A stretch of DNA of 64,000 nt, from contig JQNW01000001.1 in assembly GCA_000761475.1 (NCBI GenBank), positions 930,001 to 994,000 on the forward strand, in the 5' to 3' direction. The position numbers and the translations under genes were made by a program. Numbering within the stretch: the first letter of the stretch is position 1; every line of letters starts with the position of its first letter. Positions 45,691 to 54,010 of the stretch are shown here, piece after piece. This DNA is from Chromohalobacter israelensis. Lineage in GTDB: Bacteria; Pseudomonadota; Gammaproteobacteria; Pseudomonadales; Halomonadaceae. The notes beneath the pieces are model-generated. The model was not told the origin of the DNA and ran no database searches. It saw only the letters and a program-made list of their open reading frames with translations.

Positions 45691-45719
45691 AGTATAGCGG
45701 GCACAGCCAGTCGACCCAA
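45691..45719 (-). promoter_or_regulatory. Candidate sigma70 promoter of rnr-rlmB
   Basis: On the minus strand TTGGGT and TATACT are spaced by 17 bp; the -10 is strong and the -35 weak. The rnr ATG is 81 nt downstream. Confidence 0.55.
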
Positions 45720-45765
45720 CCATGTCCGTCATGTGCGTCGCCACATGCGGATGTGACTTCATGGC

Positions 45766-45793
45766 TTGCATTCCCGCGAAAAATGGGTATGAT
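45766..45793 (+). promoter_or_regulatory. Sigma70 promoter of the tRNA-Leu cluster
   Basis: TTGCAT and TATGAT are separated by 16 bp; the first tRNA begins 12 nt after the -10. The short distance is typical of tRNA operons. Confidence 0.6.
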
Positions 45794-45805
45794 ACAACGC
45801 GCCTC

Positions 45806-45892
45806 GCCCAGGTGGCGGAATTGGTAGACGCGCTAGCTTCAGGTGCTAGTGTCCTTACGGACGTGGAGGTTCAAGTCCTCTCCTGGGCACCA
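45806..45892 (+). tRNA. tRNA-Leu(CAG), copy 1
   Basis: An 87-nt tRNA with an encoded CCA end. The acceptor pair is GCCCAGG/CCTGGGC, and the anticodon stem CTAGC/GCTAG closes the loop TTCAGGT, giving anticodon CAG. The long variable arm (TGTCCTTACGGACGT) confirms a class II leucine tRNA. It decodes CTG, the major leucine codon of this genome. Confidence 0.97.
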
Positions 45893-45927
45893 TCGATCTC
45901 CTGGCGAGATCGCAAGCGAGGCAAAAT

Positions 45928-46014
45928 GCCCGGATGGCGGAATTGGTAGACGCGCTAGCTTCAGGTGCTAGTGTCCTTACGGACGTGGAGGTTCAAGTCC
46001 TCTTCCGGGCACCA
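45928..46014 (+). tRNA. tRNA-Leu(CAG), copy 2
   Basis: An 87-nt tRNA with the same body as copy 1 but a different, compensated acceptor stem: GCCCGGA paired with TCCGGGC. The change on both sides of the stem shows that pairing is maintained. CCA is encoded. It lies 35 nt after copy 1. Confidence 0.97.
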
Positions 46015-46038
46015 TCAGTATCGGTAAAGCCATGACGC

Positions 46039-46125
46039 GCCCAGGTGGCGGAATTGGTAGACGCGCTAGCTTCAGGTGCTAGTGTCCTTACGGACGTGGA
46101 GGTTCAAGTCCTCTCCTGGGCACCA
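46039..46125 (+). tRNA. tRNA-Leu(CAG), copy 3
   Basis: An 87-nt tRNA identical in sequence to copy 1 as far as I can compare, with acceptor GCCCAGG/CCTGGGC, anticodon CAG and encoded CCA. It is 24 nt after copy 2, and all three are probably cut from one transcript. No clear terminator is seen in the 194 nt before the next gene end. Confidence 0.97.
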
Positions 46126-46319
46126 TCGCGCATGACGCTTTTCCGATCGTGATTCCCGTCTGCAGCATTTCCCCATCGAACGCTTGCCTTGCCGGCATTG
46201 CGGTCGTTTTCTCGTTGACTTGCCCGTCTCCCCCGGCCATCCGGTGGCGTCATCGCCCCGTGCCGATATCACGCGGAAACCTCCTCCCCCGCTCATTGGC
46301 TCCTCTGCCCGACCGTCGT

Positions 46320-47171
46320 CTAGTCGAAGCGACCCGGCCGTCGCGCGACACGCTCCAGCCCCCAGCCTTGGGTCTCGATATGGGACTCCAGCGGCGTCTC
46401 GACCGCCTCGGGCAGACGTGGAAAGAAGTCGAGACGAGTCCGCGCCTCGAGTTCGTCGATACTCACCAGGAAGCGATCGAGCGGCTCATCGCCATGCACC
46501 GTTTGCGGCACGAGAAAGGCCAGTGCCCGAGGGTGCTCGCCCGGCACGACGATGATCTTGTAGAACGCCGCCGGCACCTGGGTGAACCCGATCCGGTGCA
46601 GGAAGCGTTCGTCGAAGACCGGCCCCGTCACCACCTGAAGCCGACCGAAACGCGGCAGAAAGTCGTCCATGACGACTTCTTCCAGGCGCTGCCATACGCG
46701 CCGATTCAGATCGGGGCGCTGGGGCGTGATATTGGTCATGCGAAAGGTATCGAGCTGGGCGTCACGCCCGTAGACGCGGGCGATCGCGTAGTTGGGGGCC
46801 AGATGGCCACGATCATAGCCACTGCGCGTGTACTGATCCGACGTCACCGGCCACAGCGAGCGCCAGTCGCGCTCGAACCCGCTGGGCCGATCGCCGATGG
46901 GCGCCTCCGCCGTTTCATTCAGCATGTAGCTGGCCCACAGGGGGCTGACGCGAATGTCCGACCACCCGACCAGGAAGCCGTCGTTGCGCAGCACCCGATT
47001 GAAGCCCTGCCAGCTCGTCGCCTGCCATTCGGGGACGCCCATCCAGCTGAGCTGATCGCGGACGTCACGCTCCTGCCAATACCAGAGACCGGAGCCGACC
47101 ACGGCGAAAACCAGGGAAATGCCTGCGCCACGCACCAGGCGCCGAAATTGATAGGAAATAACGGCGATCAT
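46320..47171 (-). CDS. DNA/RNA non-specific endonuclease (NUC1 family), membrane-anchored or secreted
   Basis: A 283-residue beta-beta-alpha metal nuclease. The catalytic motif YDRGHLAPNYA (DRGH with the general-base histidine) and the metal-ligand MTNITPQRPDLNRRVW are intact. Near the N-terminus, basic residues followed by GAGISLVFAVVGSGLWYW form a signal anchor, so the enzyme probably faces the periplasm. It may serve nutrient scavenging or block incoming DNA; function is inferred. The start at 47171 gives the membrane anchor; 45 codons upstream in frame lack features. No inhibitor gene is recognised nearby. Confidence 0.82.
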   Translation of the reverse strand: MIAVISYQFRRLVRGAGISLVFAVVGSGLWYWQERDVRDQLSWMGVPEWQATSWQGFNRVLRNDGFLVGWSDIRVSPLWASYMLNETAEAPIGDRPSGFERDWRSLWPVTSDQYTRSGYDRGHLAPNYAIARVYGRDAQLDTFRMTNITPQRPDLNRRVWQRLEEVVMDDFLPRFGRLQVVTGPVFDERFLHRIGFTQVPAAFYKIIVVPGEHPRALAFLVPQTVHGDEPLDRFLVSIDELEARTRLDFFPRLPEAVETPLESHIETQGWGLERVARRPGRFD

Positions 47172-47247
47172 GCCGATGACGCGTCCTTGTCCTGCAGTGA
47201 CGAAAACGGAAGATCGGCGGCCCTCGCGGGCCGCGTCGTGGCGGGAA

Positions 47248-47523
47248 CTACCATCCCAGCGAGAACATGGTCTCGAGGTCGTGCCGGGAATGCACCTGCA
47301 TGGCATTGAGCGTCTCGGTGTCGTGAATGCCTTCGACCTGCATCAGACGCTCGGTCACCAGTTGCGCCAATGACTCGAAATCACGCGTGCGCGCGATCGC
47401 GACCAGGTCGTAGCGGCCACAGGTGGAAAACACCTCGCTGATGCCTTCCAGCTCGGCGAGCCGCTGGGCCACCGCATTGATCTGGCCCTTCTCCACGTCG
47501 ATCAGGATCACCGCGCTTTGCAT
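47248..47523 (-). CDS. Stand-alone Lrp/AsnC ligand-binding (RAM) domain protein
   Basis: A 91-residue protein that is only the C-terminal RAM domain of Lrp/AsnC regulators, with no helix-turn-helix. The sequence MQSAVILIDVEKGQINAV, then SEVFSTCGRYDLVAIARTRD and GIHDTETLNAMQVH, is typical. Such proteins bind amino acids or modulate Lrp relatives. The ATG at 47523 has a GGGAGAG site. It lies between the nuclease and spoVR on the same strand, with 76 and 144 nt gaps. Confidence 0.82.
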   Translation of the reverse strand: MQSAVILIDVEKGQINAVAQRLAELEGISEVFSTCGRYDLVAIARTRDFESLAQLVTERLMQVEGIHDTETLNAMQVHSRHDLETMFSLGW

Positions 47524-47667
47524 GAGACTCTCCCGCTGCACTCGGAACATCGCACCCGGCCACGCAGCCAGGGCACTCAGGATGCACTGTCGCTCTGCCA
47601 TTTTTCGACATGGCATCGACGGCGCGCGCTCAGTATATCAGCCTTGGGCGCTGCGGCTAGCGCCGCG

Positions 47668-49218
47668 TCATGCCCCCTCGCGCTCGTCGCCGGGCAGTGG
47701 CCATTGGTAGTGGCGCACGACCTCGTCGTCTTCGACCGACTCCAGCTTGACGGGGAATCCCCACAGCTGATGCAGATGGCGCAACACCGGGTAGAGCGTC
47801 TTGCCCAACGGCCGCCGACGGTCCTGAACATGGCGCAGCGTCAGCGACCGATCGCCACGAATGTCGGCTTCCCAGACCTGGATGTTGGGCTCGCGCAGGG
47901 AAAGCGCGTACTGCGCCGAGAGGGCCTCGCGCACGCGGCGATAGCCGCGTTCATCGTGAATGGCACTGATGGTGAGCATCTCATCGCGATCGTCGTCGAC
48001 GAGGCTGAACAGCTTGAGGTCGCGGATCACCCGGGGCGACAGGAACTGCTGAATGAACGACTCGTCCTTGAAGTTGCGCATCGCGAAATGCAGCGTATCC
48101 AGCCAGTCGCTGCCGGCGATGTCCGGGAACCATTCGCGGTCCTCGTCAGTCGGCGCCTCGCAGATCCGACGGATGTCCGAGAACATGGCGAACCCCAGCG
48201 CGTAGGGATTGATGCCGTTGAAATGGGGACTGTCGAACCCCGGCTGCTGAATCACCGCGGTGTGCGAGTGCAGGAATTCGAGAATCGTGCCCTCGTCGAT
48301 CAAGCCTTCATCGTAGAGGCGATTCATCAACGTATAGTGCCAGAAGGTGGCCCACCCCTCGTTCATGACCTGGGTCTGACGCTGCGGGTAGAAATACTGC
48401 GCCAGCTTGCGCACGATCCGCACCACCTCGCGCTGCCATGACTCCAGCAGCGGAGCATTCTTCTCCAGAAAGTACAGCAGGTTTTCCTGAGGTTCGGCGG
48501 GATAGCGGCCGTGCTGGTGCAGCCCGAGCGGATCATCGCCATCCTCGTCCGGCCTCTGCGCGGTCGGTGTCGCGTGCTCGGGGATGGTTCGCCACAGGGC
48601 GTTGACTTGCGCTTGCAGGTAGGCTTCCCGCTCCTGCTGGCGACGTGCCTCTTCCTCGGAGGAGATCGGCGAGGGCCGCTTGTAGCGATCGACGCCGTAG
48701 TTCTGCAGGGCGTGACAGGCATCCAGCAGTTGCTCCACCGCCCCGACGCCGTGACGCTCCTCGCACTCGGCAATGTATTTGCGCGCGAACACCAGGTAAT
48801 CGACGATCGCCGAGGCATCCGTCCAGGTGCGAAACAGGTAGTTCCCCTTGAAGAACGAGTTATGGCCATAGCAGGCGTGCGCCATGACCAGCACTTGCAT
48901 CATCAAGGTGTTCTCTTCCATGAGGTAGGCGATGCAGGGATCGGAATTGATGACCAGCTCATAGGCCAGCCCCATCTGACCACGCCGATACGCCTGCTCG
49001 ACGGACAGGAACTGCTTGCCGAACGACCAGTGATGGTAGCCCACCGGCATGCCCACGCTGGCATAGGCATCCATCATCTGCTCGGACGTGATGATCTCGA
49101 TCTGGTTGGGATAGGTATCCAGACGATATTCCTTGGCGAAACGCGCGATTTCACGCTCGTAGGCCGTCAGGATCTCGAAGTTCCAGTCGGAGCCGGTAGC
49201 GATGGGGGATGGACTCAT
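47668..49218 (-). CDS. spoVR: SpoVR family protein
   Basis: A 516-residue protein of the SpoVR/YcgB family. In Bacillus, SpoVR affects spore cortex, but in non-spore-formers the role is unknown and linked to stress or stationary phase. Conserved segments include HWSFGKQFLSVEQAYR, ACYGHNSFFKGNY, ATFWHYTLMNRLYDEG and FNGINPYALGFAMF. The ATG has a perfect AGGAGGTGA site. It lies 21 nt downstream of yeaH, and the order prkA-yeaH-spoVR is widely conserved. Confidence 0.93.
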   Translation of the reverse strand: MSPSPIATGSDWNFEILTAYEREIARFAKEYRLDTYPNQIEIITSEQMMDAYASVGMPVGYHHWSFGKQFLSVEQAYRRGQMGLAYELVINSDPCIAYLMEENTLMMQVLVMAHACYGHNSFFKGNYLFRTWTDASAIVDYLVFARKYIAECEERHGVGAVEQLLDACHALQNYGVDRYKRPSPISSEEEARRQQEREAYLQAQVNALWRTIPEHATPTAQRPDEDGDDPLGLHQHGRYPAEPQENLLYFLEKNAPLLESWQREVVRIVRKLAQYFYPQRQTQVMNEGWATFWHYTLMNRLYDEGLIDEGTILEFLHSHTAVIQQPGFDSPHFNGINPYALGFAMFSDIRRICEAPTDEDREWFPDIAGSDWLDTLHFAMRNFKDESFIQQFLSPRVIRDLKLFSLVDDDRDEMLTISAIHDERGYRRVREALSAQYALSLREPNIQVWEADIRGDRSLTLRHVQDRRRPLGKTLYPVLRHLHQLWGFPVKLESVEDDEVVRHYQWPLPGDEREGA

Positions 49219-49239
49219 GTCACCTCCTGAGCTTGCTCG

Positions 49240-50520
49240 TCACGATGCGACGCGCTTGCGAAACAGCTTGCGGAAGACCGGGTAGATGTCCCCCGGCTCG
49301 ACGATCTGTTGCATGGCGAAGCGGCTCGGGTGAGCGGCCTGTACGCGTTCGTATTCTTCCCACAAGGCCTGGTGCGAGTGCGGCGTGATCTCCACGTAGG
49401 TGTAATACTGCAATTTGGCCATCAGCGACGTCATGAGCAGGTCGCGACAGGTCAGCGAGTCGTCGTCCCAGTTGTCGCCGTCCGAGGCCTGGGCGACATA
49501 GAGGTTCCACTGCGCCGGCGAGTAGCGCTTGGCGATGATCTCGTCGACGAGCGTCAAGGCGCTGGACACGATGGTTCCGCCGGTTTCCCGCGAGTAGAAG
49601 AATTCCTCTTCATCGACTTCCTTGGCCGCCGTGTGGTGGCGTATGAACACCAGTTCGACCTTCTCGTAGTTACGCTCCAGAAAGAGATAAAGCAACAGGA
49701 AAAAGCGCTTGGCGATATCCTTGTGCCCCTGGGTCATGGAGCCGGAAACGTCCATGACGCAGAACATCACCGCCTTGTTGGACGGCTGCGGCTGATCGAT
49801 GAGATTGTTGTAGCGCAAATCATAGGTATCGATGAACGGTACCGCCTCGAGCCGCTTCTCGAGGCGCTCGATCTCGGCCTTGAGTTCGCCGATTCGTGCC
49901 GGGTTGCGCAGCACCGGGTCCTTGCGTTCCTCGCTTTCCAGGGCCTCCTCGGCTTCGCGCAGGGCACGCTTGATGGGCGCGCGCATGCCGATGCGGCGCG
50001 CCTGCGCCTCGCGCATCGAGCGCACGATATTGATCCGCGACGGCACGCCGTCCCGCGTCACCCCGGCACGCACCGGGCGCACCTCGTCGAGATCCCGCAG
50101 CTGCTTGCGCTCGAGATGGGGCAAGGCCAGGCCATCAAAGACGAAATCGAGAAATTCCTCGCGGCTCAGGGAAAACGCGAACTCGTCCATGCCCTCGCCC
50201 TGGTTGGACGCGCTTCCCTCGCCCGAACCGCCGCGCCCTTCGCCGCCCGGCCGACGCAGGCGATCCCCCTCGACGAACTCCTTGTTCCCCGGGCTTACGA
50301 TCGTGCGTGCCCCGCCCGGGCCATGCTGAAAGACCGGCTCGGAAATGTCCTTGGCGGGGATCGAGATCTTCTCGCCGCGCTCCATGTCGGTAATCGAGCG
50401 GCGATTGACCGCTTCCTCCACCGCTCGCTTGATATGGCTGCGATAGCGTTGCAGGAAACGCTGGCGATTCACGGCACTCTTGTTCTTGGCGTTGGCGCGT
50501 CGATCGATGAAGTAGGTCAT
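49240..50520 (-). CDS. yeaH: YeaH/YhbH family protein (DUF444, vWA-like)
   Basis: A 426-residue protein of the UPF0229/DUF444 family with a von Willebrand A-like domain. The MIDAS-type motif [13 protein letters not shown] (DxSxS) is in the second half, and [10 protein letters not shown] and [10 protein letters not shown] supply later vWA features. The N-terminal half has a Gly-rich loop ([11 protein letters not shown]). The ATG at 50520 follows AGGAGGTCG. E. coli yeaGH are co-expressed under RpoS and in nitrogen starvation. It is 84 nt downstream of prkA. Confidence 0.93.
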   Translation of the reverse strand: MTYFIDRRANAKNKSAVNRQRFLQRYRSHIKRAVEEAVNRRSITDMERGEKISIPAKDISEPVFQHGPGGARTIVSPGNKEFVEGDRLRRPGGEGRGGSGEGSASNQGEGMDEFAFSLSREEFLDFVFDGLALPHLERKQLRDLDEVRPVRAGVTRDGVPSRINIVRSMREAQARRIGMRAPIKRALREAEEALESEERKDPVLRNPARIGELKAEIERLEKRLEAVPFIDTYDLRYNNLIDQPQPSNKAVMFCVMDVSGSMTQGHKDIAKRFFLLLYLFLERNYEKVELVFIRHHTAAKEVDEEEFFYSRETGGTIVSSALTLVDEIIAKRYSPAQWNLYVAQASDGDNWDDDSLTCRDLLMTSLMAKLQYYTYVEITPHSHQALWEEYERVQAAHPSRFAMQQIVEPGDIYPVFRKLFRKRVAS

Positions 50521-50604
50521 GGCGACCTCCTGTGAGCGCGGGGCGCAGGGCAAGGCGGCATCAGCACGCCGCCCGCTCCCCTGTCGTCGGTCACGTCATG
50601 CTGC

Positions 50605-52527
50605 CTAGTGGGACTTGCGCACCCGCAGGTACCATTCCGACAGCAGGCGGACCTGCTTTTCGGTATAGCCACGCTCGACCATGCGTGCCACGAAGTCCTC
50701 GTGTTTCTTCTGGTCGGCCGTCGAGGCCTTGGCGTTGAAGGAAATGACCGGCAGCAGTTCCTCGGTATTGGCGAACATCTTCTTCTCGATCACGCCCTTG
50801 AGCTTCTCGTAGGACTGCCAGCTGGGGTTCATGCCATTGTTCTGAGCCCGCGCCCGCAGCACGAAGTTGACCACCTCGTGACGAAAATCCTTGGGGTTGG
50901 AAATTCCCGCCGGCTTCTCGATCTTCTCCAGCTCCTCGTTGAGCGCCTGGCGATTGAACAGCTCCCCGGTCTCGGGATCGCGATATTCCTGGTCCTGAAT
51001 CCAGAAATCGGCATAGGTCACGTAGCGATCGAAGATGTTCTGGCCATACTCGCTGTACGATTCGAGATACGCGGTCTGGATTTCCTTGCCGATGAAGTCG
51101 ACGTAACGCGGCGCCAGGTACTCCTTGATGAAACGCAGATAGCGTTCGAAGGTTTCCTTGGGCAGTTGCTCCTGCTCGAGCCGCTGCTCCAGCACGTACA
51201 GCAGATGCACCGGATTGGCGGCCACTTCATGCGTGTCGAAGTTGAACACCTTGGAGAGAATCTTGAAGGCGAAGCGTGTCGACAGCCCCTCCATGCCCTC
51301 GTCGACCCCCGCCGCATCGCGATATTCCTGGATCGACTTGGCCTTGGGATCGGTGTCCTTGAGGTTCTCGCCGTCGTAGACCCGCATTTTGGAGTAGATG
51401 CTCGAATTCTCCGGCTCCTTGAGACGCGAGAGCACCGAGAACTGCGCCAGCATGCGCAGCGTGTCCGGCGCGCAGGGCGCCTCGCTCAGCGAGGAGTGCT
51501 CGAGCAGCTTCTTGTAGATGTTGATCTCTTCGGTCACCCGCAGGCAGTAGGGCACCTTGACGATGTAGACACGGTCGAGGAACGCCTCGTTGTTGCGGTT
51601 GTTGCGAAACGTCTGCCACTCGCTTTCGTTGGAGTGCGCCAGCACGATGCCGTCGAAGGGAATGGCCCCCATGCCCTCGGTGGGGTTGTAGTTGCCCTCC
51701 TGAGTCGCCGTCAGCAAGGGATGCAGTACCTTGATCGGCGCCTTGAACATCTCGACGAATTCCATCAATCCCTGGTTGGCCTTGCACAGGCCGCCGGAGA
51801 AGCTGTAGGCATCGGGATCATCCTGGGAATAAAGCTCGAGCTGGCGAATGTCGACCTTGCCCACCAGCGACGAAATGTCCTGGTTGTTCTCGTCCCCGGG
51901 CTCGGTCTTGGATACCGCGATCTGATTGAGACGCGAGGGGTAGAGTCGCACGACGCGAAACTGCGAGATATCGCCGCCGTACTCCTTGAGGCGCTTGGCG
52001 GCCCAGGGCGACATCACCGACCGCAGTTGGCGACGGGGAATTCCGTACTCCTTCTCGAGCAGCTCGCCATCCTCCTCCGGCGAGAACAGCCCCAGCGGCG
52101 ACTCGAACACCGGCGAGCCCTTGATGGCATAGAACGGCACGTGCTCCATCAGCAGCTTGAGGCGCTCGGCCAGCGAGGACTTGCCGCCCCCCACCGGCCC
52201 CAGGAGATACAGGATCTGCTTCTTCTCTTCCAGGCCCTGCGCGGCATGCCGAAAGTACGCCACGATCTGCTCGATGGCCTCTTCCATTCCGTAGAATTCG
52301 GAAAACGCCGGATAACGGCGGATGACCTTGTTGCTGAAAATGCGCGACAGCCGCGAATCCCTGGCGGTATCGATGACTTCCGGCTCGCCGATCGCCTCGA
52401 GTATGCGCTCCGCTGCAGTCGCGTATGCGCCGGGCTCGCGACGACAGAGCTCCAGATACTCCTGAAGGCTCAGTTCCTCCTGTTGAACGCGTTCGTAACG
52501 ATTCTGGACATGATCGAAGATACTCAT
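50605..52527 (-). CDS. yeaG: PrkA-type AAA+ / serine kinase protein (YeaG)
   Basis: A 640-residue protein with an N-terminal PrkA AAA+ domain (about 20-380; Walker A GPVGGGKSSLAERLK) and a C-terminal PrkA domain. E. coli YeaG (644 residues) has been reported as a kinase or AAA+ protease-like factor in stress; the activity is debated. The ATG at 52527 (MSIFDHVQNRYE) has AAAGGAGG upstream; the open frame extends 109 codons further without similarity. It heads the prkA-yeaH-spoVR operon. Confidence 0.95.
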   Translation of the reverse strand: MSIFDHVQNRYERVQQEELSLQEYLELCRREPGAYATAAERILEAIGEPEVIDTARDSRLSRIFSNKVIRRYPAFSEFYGMEEAIEQIVAYFRHAAQGLEEKKQILYLLGPVGGGKSSLAERLKLLMEHVPFYAIKGSPVFESPLGLFSPEEDGELLEKEYGIPRRQLRSVMSPWAAKRLKEYGGDISQFRVVRLYPSRLNQIAVSKTEPGDENNQDISSLVGKVDIRQLELYSQDDPDAYSFSGGLCKANQGLMEFVEMFKAPIKVLHPLLTATQEGNYNPTEGMGAIPFDGIVLAHSNESEWQTFRNNRNNEAFLDRVYIVKVPYCLRVTEEINIYKKLLEHSSLSEAPCAPDTLRMLAQFSVLSRLKEPENSSIYSKMRVYDGENLKDTDPKAKSIQEYRDAAGVDEGMEGLSTRFAFKILSKVFNFDTHEVAANPVHLLYVLEQRLEQEQLPKETFERYLRFIKEYLAPRYVDFIGKEIQTAYLESYSEYGQNIFDRYVTYADFWIQDQEYRDPETGELFNRQALNEELEKIEKPAGISNPKDFRHEVVNFVLRARAQNNGMNPSWQSYEKLKGVIEKKMFANTEELLPVISFNAKASTADQKKHEDFVARMVERGYTEKQVRLLSEWYLRVRKSH

Positions 52528-52756
52528 CAAACGCCTCCTTTCACGACACGGGGTCGCGCCTCGGATTCGGGACTGGCTATGTATCAGCGTAGACAGATGG
52601 AGGGGAAACGGGTGGTGCAATACGCACTTTCCTTTCAACGCAGCCACCCGGCCCTGTCCATAAGAGCCCATCGAACGGCCATTGGTTCGTTGAAAGTCAT
52701 TGAAAAGGGAAGATACTGGGCGGTCCGCGAGACATTCGCCGCCCAGTCGATACCTG

Positions 52757-53806
52757 TTACGCTGCGGCCAACGCCTCGCGAGCGTCGTCGAGCAGGCGAT
52801 CGAGCAAGGCCTGGGTGGTGTTCCAGGCGCACACGAAACGTGCACCGCCCGCACCGATGAACGTGTAGAACGTCCAGCCGCGCTCGCGCAGTGCCTCGAG
52901 CACCGTGACCGGCAGCGTCACGAAAACGCTGTTGGCCTGGGCGGGAAACATCAGCTCGGCGCCCGGCAGCGCGGCAAAGCCCTCCGCCAGATAACGTGCC
53001 ATGGCATTGGCATGTTCGGCATTGCTCAACCAGGCGCCACTTTCCAGCAGCCCCAGCCAGGGCGCGGCGATGAAGCGCATCTTGGAGGCCAGCTGTCCCG
53101 CCTGCTTGCAGCGATAATCGAAATCTTCCGCCAGGGCGCGATTGAAGAAGACCACCGCCTCTCCCATCGGCAGGCCATTCTTGGTGCCCGAGAAGCACAG
53201 TGCGTCGACGCCGGCCTGCCAGGTCAATTCCGCCGGCGTCGCCTTCAGCGACGCGCAGGCATTGGCGAAGCGCGCGCCGTCCATGTGCACGTGCAGCCCG
53301 TGTTTATCCGCCATGGCCCGAATCGCCATCAGTTCATCGCGCGTATACACGGTGCCGACCTCGGTGGCCTGGGTCAGCGAGATCGTGCGCGGCTTGGGGT
53401 AATGAATGTCGCTGCGCCGCATCACCAGCGACTCGATCCCTTCGGGCGTCAACTTGCCGTCGGCCCCGGCACAGGTGAGCAGCTTGGCACCATTGGAGAA
53501 GAATTCCGGCCCGCCGCACTCATCTGTCTCGATATGCGCCAGCTCATGGCAGATGACGCTATGGTAGCTCTGCCCCATGGCCGCCAGCGTCAGGGAGTTG
53601 GCCGCCGTGCCGTTGAAGACGAAGAACACGTCGCAGTCGTAGTCGAAGAAATCGCGGAAACGATCGGCAGCCTTCTGCGTCCAGGCATCGTTGCCATAGG
53701 CGAGGTCGTCGCAGGCGTTGGCGCGCAACAGGTAGTCGAGCGCGGGAGGACAGATGCCCGAAGTGTTGTCGCTGGCCAGAAAGCGGGGCGTACAGTCGGG
53801 TTCCAT
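52757..53806 (-). CDS. ltaE: Low-specificity L-threonine aldolase
   Basis: A 349-residue PLP-dependent aldolase converting threonine or allo-threonine to glycine and acetaldehyde. The fold-type I hallmarks are present: SDNTSGICPPALDYL at the N-terminus, the HMDGARFANA cofactor region with Asp, and the Schiff-base lysine in CFSGTKNGLPMGE. Length fits bacterial members of the short threonine aldolase group. It is monocistronic, between prkA and fadH on the same strand with about 200 nt gaps on both sides. Confidence 0.9.
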   Translation of the reverse strand: MEPDCTPRFLASDNTSGICPPALDYLLRANACDDLAYGNDAWTQKAADRFRDFFDYDCDVFFVFNGTAANSLTLAAMGQSYHSVICHELAHIETDECGGPEFFSNGAKLLTCAGADGKLTPEGIESLVMRRSDIHYPKPRTISLTQATEVGTVYTRDELMAIRAMADKHGLHVHMDGARFANACASLKATPAELTWQAGVDALCFSGTKNGLPMGEAVVFFNRALAEDFDYRCKQAGQLASKMRFIAAPWLGLLESGAWLSNAEHANAMARYLAEGFAALPGAELMFPAQANSVFVTLPVTVLEALRERGWTFYTFIGAGGARFVCAWNTTQALLDRLLDDAREALAAA

Positions 53807-54010
53807 GCCTTGGTATCCTTATGGGTGGCGAAAAGAAAGACGCTTGCTGATACACCGGAAGACGCCGGGTGCCAACGCCTGCCGTTATCATGCAAAAAAT
53901 TGCGTCCCGATCCAGTCTACTCAACGCCGCCACAGACAGGAAGCCCGCCCCTCAGGCCCTCGTGAGCCATGCATGAAAATCGACGGATGCAGGCAGTTTG
54001 CATGCCAGGA

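Noticed and set aside
45806-46125. Repeated units resembling a CRISPR or tandem repeat array
   Set aside because: The repeats are three complete tRNA-Leu genes with cloverleaf pairing and CCA ends.
50608-52860. 750-codon plus-strand open frame opposite prkA
   Set aside because: PrkA is clear on the minus strand; the antisense frame is low-complexity and lacks a start signal.
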